From Geosiphon pyriformis (taxonomy: Eukaryota > Glomeromycota > Glomeromycetes > Archaeosporales > Geosiphonaceae): a stretch of DNA of 64,000 bases. The notes under the pieces were generated by a model. That model was not told the origin of the DNA and did no database searches. It saw only the letters and a list, made by a program, of their open reading frames with translations. The position numbers were made by a program, and so were the translations under genes. The DNA is taken from contig JAAOMT010000572.1 of the NCBI GenBank assembly GCA_016748015.1, positions 240,654 through 304,653 on the forward strand, written 5' to 3'. Within the stretch, counting starts at the first letter, position 1. Every line of letters begins with the position of its first letter. Shown piece by piece: positions 57,086 to 64,000 of the stretch.

Positions 57086-58823
57086 ACTGAGACTTTTGGC
57101 CTTCCAAGATGCTAAAATTCAAAAGAATTTAATGGGAGATCAAATGTAGCAGCAATCGATCAAAAAAATACAATGATCCCATTGAAGAACTCCTCGTATG
57201 AAATCCGAAAAGTGTCTTAATATTGAGGTTTCGGACTTTGGCGATAATCCAGTCACATTATATCACCAACTTTTTAAGATTTAGTAATCAAACGTAGCTA
57301 AGTCTTCTCAAATTGTCAGTGGTAATGATTCTTTTCAAAGCGAAATATTGCAAACTTAGGAGTTCTTTAAAAATGGGGATTTTACATTAAATGATCACAA
57401 ATTAAGTGTATTAGAAATTCTGAACTTAAGTTCATCGCAAATATAAGGTATTTAAATGATCAAAATCCACCAGCTATTATAGCGGTAAAGTTGGAGAATT
57501 TTGAGATTTCAATGCACTCGAAGCATTATAGTTTTAATAGAATCAAAAATAGTATATTGATCAGAACAGCTAGATTGGGCAGATTACATGAGAGATCTGT
57601 TAAAACAAACTTTTCTAATGTGAAATTCCAAGTTTAAAGCCTCCATGAATTTGTCTTTTTACAGATATATTTAAAACCTAAAATTAAAAATATTGTAAGT
57701 TCGATTTAACTTAAATTTTTGATTAGAACCATATTTTGAAATGATATATTAAAACTGGAAAAGATAAAACATTGGAAAAACGTTACTTTTGATTTTAAAC
57801 ATCAAAAATGAAATAAAAGATAATTTTTCTCAGAAGAAAATATCAATACGCTTTATAACTTTATTTAAATTACAATAACAAAATGCATGTTTTGGAAAAA
57901 ATGAGAAATAAATATATCTTTGTTATTTCTGTTATAAATTGTATTGAAAGATTAATATTAAACCTTAAAAAGGTTTAGACAATTTGATGAAATTTCGTTT
58001 ATTTGAAATATATAAAACAAAAAATGGACAGACGAAATTAAAATTTATGCCAAAAATTATCTTATTTAATATAAAGATCATATTAATTCGATTATTTATT
58101 GAGTTTTTTTTTGAAAATTAAAATCAAATCATTTTTATTGTTAACGTCAAATCTCCAAATATTTTAATGTTTTAATTTAAAAAGTAAGTGGGTCAAACAA
58201 AATCATTTTGATAACACTTGGAATATTTTTTATCAGATTCGAGAATGGGACATTAAATATTTATAATGTTTTTTGCAGCAATTCACACTGCAGGTTTATC
58301 TGAAACCTGAATGTTTACAAATTCGAAAATTGAAACCTTCGTCTTGTTTCAAGAATTTTTAGATGTAACTCACGATACTGTTTAAATTAAAATTCCGTGA
58401 CTTTCAATTTTATAGCACATTTTAAAATTTCAAAGACCCTATAATGAGAAACTTTCATCCACATACCATATATACTGAGCAAAGAATTTGAGAAACAAAA
58501 GAACCTTTCAGATCCATCATCTCTATTTCCCACATCTATATTTTATAAATTATTTCCAATTAAAAAGAAATATTTTATAAATTTCAAAGTATCTTTTTAT
58601 TTGCTAGTTTCCAAATTATAAACTAACTATTTTCATCTAAATATTTTTAACCAAAATTAAATCTATTACACCACCTTTGGAATAGACTCTTCCGTTTTTG
58701 ATAAATTGCTTTGTTTTTTTCTCATTTTTGAGCTCTTTCTAAAAAATTTGCAAATTAAATTTTAAAATAAAAATACTCTAACTTAACCTCCTTGAAAAAT
58801 TAGCTTTTTTAAATTTCTCATGT
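57086..58823. other. Intergenic region, no gene recognised
   Basis: The first 550 bp have more balanced composition and short frames but no motif. The remainder is AT-rich. It separates the Sel1 gene from the 3' end of the next minus-strand gene. Confidence 0.5.
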
Positions 58824-59688
58824 TTAACTTAGAAATTGAAAAGAAATTGCAATTATCATTCCAAAAACAGATGCCAAAAAAAGATGAATCCATTCTTTGG
58901 TAATTTTAGGATCCTGAATATTCTTCATGCCATTATTTTCATTATTTTTCTTATTTGTCATTGTAGTGGTTTGTTTAGGAATTAACTCTATTTTTCTTGG
59001 TGTCTCAACTGACAAGATTTTTACTCGTGTTGAATTGCTTATCGAAGTTTTCTGCTTTCTATCTGAAAAATTATTCAGCTTTAGGTCAACTTGCACTTTA
59101 ATTTCCCAACTATGCGGGTTCGTGATTGCTAGACAAATGGCTTGCTCCTGAAACTCAAATTTGTATTGACATTTTTGGTTTGTTAAATAATAATAGCACG
59201 AGTATCGAGTATAAAAATTATAATGAGCTCCATTTAAGTAGTTGTATACTTCATCTGGGTTCAATAATAATGAAATAAATCCGTTGATGTATTTTCCCTT
59301 GTTATGATATTTTGGGCCTTTGGAAAATGTACCCGTTAGGTTTCCTGGATTTGAGAAACCTTTTTCTAATATTTGATAATCTGAAATGGTTTCAAAGATA
59401 TTTAATTAGTTTGATTCAAGGTAAAATATGTAGAACGTCTTTTTCACTTGATGTACCTATGAAATCTGCTTTGTATCTGTTGCATTGGTACCATGTTAAA
59501 TGACCTGGTATGGATATACTTCCTGAGAAATATTCTAAAGATTCTATTTTTACCTATTAATAAATATTTCTGGTCAGGCTCAAGTCTTGAAACCTGAAAT
59601 TCAAGCAAAAGACTTTTTAAAATTTTACCTGTGTGAAAATCAAGAATCCTAAAAGAATTCTAAATAATAAGTATTTTCTTTGTTTCAT
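58824..59688 (-). CDS. Putative secretory type I membrane protein, unknown family
   Basis: Four exons (59688-59629, 59593-59554, 59522-59457, 59380-58824) join in phase to 240 residues. Exon 1 is a textbook signal peptide (MKQRKYLLFRILLGFLIFTQ). The ectodomain contains SISIPGHLTWYQCNRYKADF, NLTGTFSKGPKYHNKGKYIN and RYSCYYYLTNQKCQYKFEFQ, with several cysteines, N-glycosylation sequons and many aromatic residues, and a beta-rich look. A Lys/Asn/Thr-rich stalk precedes a C-terminal membrane helix (HLFLASVFGMIIAISFQFLS) at the very end. I do not recognise the family. A cell-surface or ER-lumen role is inferred from topology only. Confidence 0.7.
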
Positions 59689-61187
59689 TAATAAAATTCT
59701 CTTTAAAGAAATGAATCAATATTGCTCCCAAATTTACACAATACAAAATTCTTTAACGAATTTATATATAACATAAAATAATCGCAAATATTTTTTGCCG
59801 GGTATTCCCATCACCGATATCATCTCACTTGGTGGTACTCATTTCGGGGGATTATTGAATGTAACATTGAATAATATTCTCCTATTTGGGGTTTCACGTT
59901 CACCAATTGCCATAGATATTGGCGATATAATTTTTGATTTGTTGAAAATTTGACGGAATTTTGAATTTCATTATGTTCCGAAGTATGTTTGTGCCGCAAA
60001 CCTTTTTCAAGCGTCATAAGAGCAAAAAAAAAGTTCCAAAAGCTTGATCGTTGATTAAGCGAACGAAAACTATTCAAATTGAGCTGCCATTCGTATATTA
60101 GTTTTTGGGTTATTCTTTGGAAATTGTTAAAATAACCTGTATTTAATCATTTAAAAATATTTTTCATGCAACTTTACTATTTTCTCTCATTTTACAAAGT
60201 CATAAGAAACCTATGAATGAGTTTAGCAAAAAATGTATTCATAAAAGTGGTAAAAATCTTAATTATGACGACGTGAGAAAATTTTTTTAAAATTCTAACT
60301 GTTGCTTTTGGTATTCTTGACAAATTTGGGTGTTAATTTTGGTAGGGGGAATGACTCGGATGAGGTTTACTATTTAGTATAGACCATGGTATGTTTTCTT
60401 TTACTAATAAAAAGATATTTCCTCAATAAAGGATGAATACACCTGACTAATTTTAAAATTGAGATTTTCGTTCGCTATTAACCAAATATAATTGATTGCT
60501 GGCATATATGGTTCATTGTGAAAAGAGAACATGAAACGGAATTATATATCTGCAAAATAATTGATTGGAATATGAATTTTCCCTTTTTGAAATTGTTTGG
60601 TTCGTTAGGTCATCACTCAGTCAAAGCCTTAAAGCTCAAAGCGAGGTTTTACATTGAACCAAAAATACGTTAATCTTGAACACTGTCTGGCTCGCACACA
60701 CATTTGCCATAGAAGAGTCCACGGAATATTCAATGTGCAAGAATTTATATGTTCATAAAATTTTGTGAGATAAGGAATACGGTTTGACGTATGACCAATT
60801 ATTTATGGTTAGTTGAAAGATTATGGGATCAGTCCATTATTGTTGATAATCCTAATGATAAAGAAAAAAAAATTGCTGTCAAAAGTAAAAAAACTTTTAG
60901 CAGTCAAAATGTCTTTATTTACTTAGCAAAAGCAATTAAAACTAAATAATAAAAGAAAATAACACAATATATGCTATTAATGTTTTATTAATCCAAAAAA
61001 TGTGTTAAATAAAACATAAATAAAAAAAAGGATTGACTAATTATTTTAAAGACTTTTTAAAATGCAAATTTTAATTTTATTGAAAATTTGTAACTTATAA
61101 CATAGCATAAAAAAAAATTTAAAAAAACTTGACAAATGTGTTAAAAAAACATGAAAAGCAAAAATTTTTAGATTAAGAATTAGTAAG
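59689..61187. other. Intergenic region, no gene recognised
   Basis: A more balanced stretch at about 59800-60110 has open frames on both strands without recognisable motifs. The rest is AT-rich. Confidence 0.5.
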
Positions 61188-61325
61188 ATGGCGAAGGAGA
61201 ATATTTCAAGCATCATTGATATACTTACTGAGCTCTGTTTCGTATCAGGGGCTGCGAAACACTTTGGATCTACCCAGATTGTGGTTGATATAGTCGCAGA
61301 ATCCACAAGTTTTGCTTGCAGATAA
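61188..61325 (+). other. Unrecognised 45-residue open frame
   Basis: MAKENISSIIDILTELCFVS followed by GAAKHFGSTQIVVDIVAEST is clearly less AT-biased than its flanks and reads like a real helical peptide. It ends in TTTGCTTGCAGATAA. It may be a small gene or a first-exon fragment of a decayed gene. No family is proposed. Confidence 0.25.
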
Positions 61326-62484
61326 TTATTTGATGTTGTAAATGTTCATGTACCTTGTGAAATAGATGTTGGCAAAAGCAAAAATGGAATCATATATACA
61401 TTACTTGAGCAGTCTTGAAACCAATGTGTTGTTTACAATTAATAATTTTTTGAACGTGAAATTTGGATAATATTATTATATAATGGCAATTACTCACAAA
61501 ACAATGCATTTTTTCATAAAATTATAATATAAAACCATAAAAGTTCTTTAATATTTGCATTGTTTTTTCATGAATAATATCATATTTAATTTAAATATTA
61601 TTATATATAGAACAAAATTAACAATTTAAAAAATATTACTTTATTATTATTATTATTTAATAACTATTCACTTGGATCAAAAAGAATTAATTAAAAACTA
61701 AATAAATTAATATAAATAATACACAAAATAAAAAATCAAAATATTTAGCCCATATTTCAAGTAGTTTAAGTATACAATAGTTATAATTCATCAAGATAAT
61801 TTATAATAAACAACTATTATATTGAAAAAAAAAATTTTTATTTAATTTTATGAATAAATAAATATTTTATTATAAGACTTTCTTAATATTTAAAATACAA
61901 AAAGTGATTAAGAGGATTTTATTTAATCAATAAAATTTATTTTTTATTATGATAATTAATATTAAAAATCTAATTGATTATTGAAATTTTTAAGATATAT
62001 TATCAATTAACTTTATAAAAACGAGTCAGTTTAGGCTATTGCGAAAGCCTAGGTATTTGAAGTTTTGTTAAGAATGATAGGCGTAGTTTGATTTTACACT
62101 GACCCACCAAGATGAAATTACTAGAAAATCCTATGGAAATTTATTGGTTTAGAAACTTTTAACAATTGGGGCTATTAATTGACAATAAAAATATTTTTCT
62201 CATCATAAAGTTTCCTGAGACGAAAAGATAATCATTGCTTTTTGGGAAATTTAACAGTTTTTAGGAAAGTATCCATCTTATTTCCTATTTAGAACTTTAA
62301 TCAATCATGATTCTAAAGTTGTCACCTTACCAAAACTCTAAAAATATGAGGATAAAATTGACACTGTTTACTTTTGGGGTGACCAAATTATCCAATCATT
62401 TTTGATCTAATAGTATGCATAATTAAGGGTAAATATGACGTCAGATCGCATTGTTCAAAGGTTTGATTTGAATTATTTAATCAA
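61326..62484. other. AT-rich spacer upstream of the Hsp20 gene
   Basis: No coding content seen. Composition becomes less AT-rich from about 62010, leading into the Hsp20 promoter. Confidence 0.55.
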
Positions 62485-62492
62485 TTCTCGAA
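62485..62492. promoter_or_regulatory. Heat-shock element TTCTCGAA
   Basis: TTC-n2-GAA is the inverted-repeat core of heat-shock elements, and an imperfect third unit (CTC) follows two bases later. It lies 178 bp upstream of the Hsp20 start and about 57 bp upstream of the TATA box, a normal place for Hsf1 binding. Binding is inferred. Confidence 0.5.
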
Positions 62493-62548
62493 AACTCTAG
62501 CATGATGTAGCATTTTTTAAGTTTATTTGATGGAAGAAAGGCGACTCT

Positions 62549-62556
62549 TATAAATA
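62549..62556 (+). promoter_or_regulatory. TATA box TATAAATA
   Basis: A consensus TATA box 107 bp before the Hsp20 start codon, in a stretch with otherwise ordinary composition. Stress-inducible fungal genes usually have one. Confidence 0.6.
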
Positions 62557-62662
62557 CATCCACTGAACCTCCTACTTTCTCAAACTTTAATCAAGAAAGA
62601 AAGAAAAACCTCAATCAACGAGAAGTTAGACTTTCAACAATCTTAATTCCTTAATTAAAGAA

Positions 62663-63197
62663 ATGTCACTCTACCTCACTACTAGTCCCGATCTCCTTCG
62701 ATTTGAAAATCAAATGAGTAGGATCTTTGACAATTTCTTTAGTGACCTGAGTACGGCAAGACGCGATCGTCGTGGTGATAACTTAAAATGGGTACCTCTT
62801 ATTGACCTCTATGAAACTGAGAAGGAATATGTAGTGAACGCTGAGCTACCTGTAAGTTGGAATTTAAATTAGCGCAGGACTTTTTATTTTGATTATTTGC
62901 TTCTAGTAATTCACTTTTATCTTTGTTAATTTCTCCAAATAGGGTATTCCTAAGGACAAAGTGTCTGTTGAAGTTAATGAAAATGTTCTCAACATCTCGG
63001 GGAAGGTTGAACAAGACAAGACTTCTAAAGAAGGAAACACACATATTCAAGAATGTCATTATGGTAGTTATTCACGTTCAATCCCCTTGCCATCGAATGC
63101 TAAATCAGACGAAATCGCTGCGAAATATGAGAATGGTATCTTGGAAATCAAAATTCCAAAGGCAGAAAATGTTGGCAAGAAAATTAGTGTCCAATGA
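62663..63197 (+). CDS. HSP20: Small heat-shock protein (Hsp20/alpha-crystallin)
   Basis: Two exons (62663-62851 and 62943-63197) give 147 residues. The N-terminus (MSLYLTTSPDLLRFENQMSR) precedes the alpha-crystallin domain, which begins WVPLIDLYETEKEYVVNAEL and continues after the intron as GIPKDKVSVEVNENVLNISG, with YGSYSRSIPLPSNAKSDEIA, and the terminal ENGILEIKIPKAE strand. The C-terminal I-x-V motif reads KISVQ. Such proteins form oligomers that hold unfolding clients for Hsp70. The intron falls in the loop before the conserved G-I-P. An Hsf-type element and a TATA box lie upstream. Confidence 0.96.
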
Positions 63198-63471
63198 AAA
63201 GAAAGCTTCAAATTATGATAAATCTTGATGATAATTAGTTAGTGATTCTCTTTAAATCTGGAAATTTCTAGCAATAACTAGCTTGAGTTTTGTTAGTTTT
63301 TGAAGAGATCATATTTTGTTCTAGTGCCAATGCTATTCAAGTTGTTTTTTAAAAACTCCTGTAAACATATTCTTTTTGAATAAACCATTTTTGCCAAAAT
63401 TCAGATTTTAAAATAATTTGATGATTATTAACCATAAGAGAGGCATTGTTTGCGAGCGACGAGTAGGGATA
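63198..63471. other. Convergent 3' regions of Hsp20 and the orphan gene
   Basis: About 270 bp, AT-rich, containing a GAATAAACC polyadenylation-like signal near 63378. No gene. Confidence 0.5.
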
Positions 63472-63851
63472 TTAGCTCAACTTGATATTTTTACATTTTA
63501 TTTTATGGTTCGGGAAATCTGTATCAGTAGTTATGATTAGATTATTAAGAGCTGCAGTTGCTAAATACCAGTCATAATGCTTGACAAGGTAAATTGATTG
63601 AAATTGGGGTGAATATTCAAAGTCTATAAGTTGATAGTTGGTCAGATCAAACTGGTGTAAAGATGTCAGAAGTTGAAATATGACGGTGTTGGGGATTCAT
63701 GATGAAATCTATAAAGTTACAAAAGTTAGTAATAGCTAATGCTTACTTGGACTGAGTATTTACAAGAGGGTAAGGATCTGGATTTTATACTATGGTGAAG
63801 CATATCCACATCTTTCTCTTCAGTCTTTCCAAAAGATTCCAAACCCTCCAT
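63472..63851 (-). CDS. Small orphan protein, two exons
   Basis: Two exons (63851-63747 and 63651-63472) fit in phase to 94 residues. The first runs from an ATG, MEGLESFGKTEEKDVDMLHH, to a GTAAGC donor. The second follows a CACCAG acceptor with FDLTNYQLIDFEYSPQFQSI and YLVKHYDWYLATAALNNLII, ending KNIKLS. Composition is typical of coding sequence here, and the joined frame is the only long one. The product is soluble, aromatic-rich and not recognised. It could be a conserved small subunit whose family I cannot recall. Confidence 0.45.
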
Positions 63852-63980
63852 TTTTTACTGAGAATCACCATTTCGTAATCTCGTAAAATCGAACAAGAAA
63901 ACTGGAATTTTAGATCTTGGGCAAAGTAATTACGGTGGATAATCAATTAATTAGTGTCAAAACTCGTCCCAATTTAGAAT

Positions 63981-64000
63981 GGGGGGGGGGGGGGGGGGGG
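63981..64000. repeat. Run of 20 G at the window end
   Basis: Twenty consecutive G close the window after ordinary AT-rich sequence. Real poly-G of this length is rare in such a genome, and it could be a contig end or a sequencing artefact. Confidence 0.8.

Noticed and set aside
58927-59151. Plus-strand hydrophobic frame opposite the secretory protein gene
   Set aside because: Antisense of exon 4; the minus-strand exon chain is supported by signal peptide and phases.
59820-60077. 85-residue minus-strand frame in a more balanced stretch
   Set aside because: The opposite strand is equally open and neither shows a recognisable motif, so no direction can be supported.

Overview
The window looks like nuclear DNA of an early-diverging filamentous fungus, most likely an arbuscular mycorrhizal fungus (Glomeromycotina, Rhizophagus-like). 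The evidence is: very AT-rich DNA; short GT-AG introns in compact genes; several Sel1-repeat genes; and decayed LINE and Ty3 copies whose protein sequences I associate with Rhizophagus. This assignment is inference. No bacterial operon, CRISPR array or convincing tRNA was seen. Exon structures below were built by hand; where given, all exon phases and frames agree. LEFT THIRD (1-24.8 kb) is a transposon graveyard. It holds: a hypermutated Ty3/gypsy element with a dUTPase-like domain ahead of its reverse transcriptase (about 1-4.8 kb); an internally deleted DNA transposon with inverted ends flanked by TTAA (6.5-8.9 kb); a nearly full-length LINE on + (10.2-17.8 kb) broken by one insertion and many transition-type stops; a second, more decayed LINE on - (17.8-23.05 kb) abutting the first; and a LINE 3' tail with poly(A) at 24 kb. 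MIDDLE (25.4-42.1 kb) is a gene island: a MUB1/samB-like MYND protein; an unnamed coiled-coil protein with a winged-helix-like C-terminus; Hikeshi/OPI10 (Hsp70 nuclear import); a CC2D1/Lgd-like DM14-C2 protein (ESCRT-III partner family); a macrodomain ADP-ribose hydrolase-like gene with several micro-exons; and, after 4 kb of microsatellite-rich AT DNA, a small Myb/SANT gene. RIGHT THIRD (42-64 kb) mixes satellites, a possible F-box/LRR relic, four Sel1-repeat loci (three intact, one frameshifted), a Tc1/mariner transposon with a 234-base N gap, a class-3 lipase-like gene lacking its nucleophilic serine, a TnpB/Fanzor-type RNA-guided nuclease relic, a signal-peptide plus C-terminal-anchor protein, a small heat-shock protein with TATA box and heat-shock element, and a 94-residue orphan. 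The window ends in a run of 20 G. The genes do not form a pathway. Hikeshi and the Hsp20 protein both relate to proteostasis, as does MUB1 (proteasome regulation in yeast). The most notable signals are the Fanzor relic, the dUTPase-bearing Ty3 element with both RT aspartates changed to asparagine, frame-preserving transition decay of the LINE, and the micro-exon-rich macrodomain gene.
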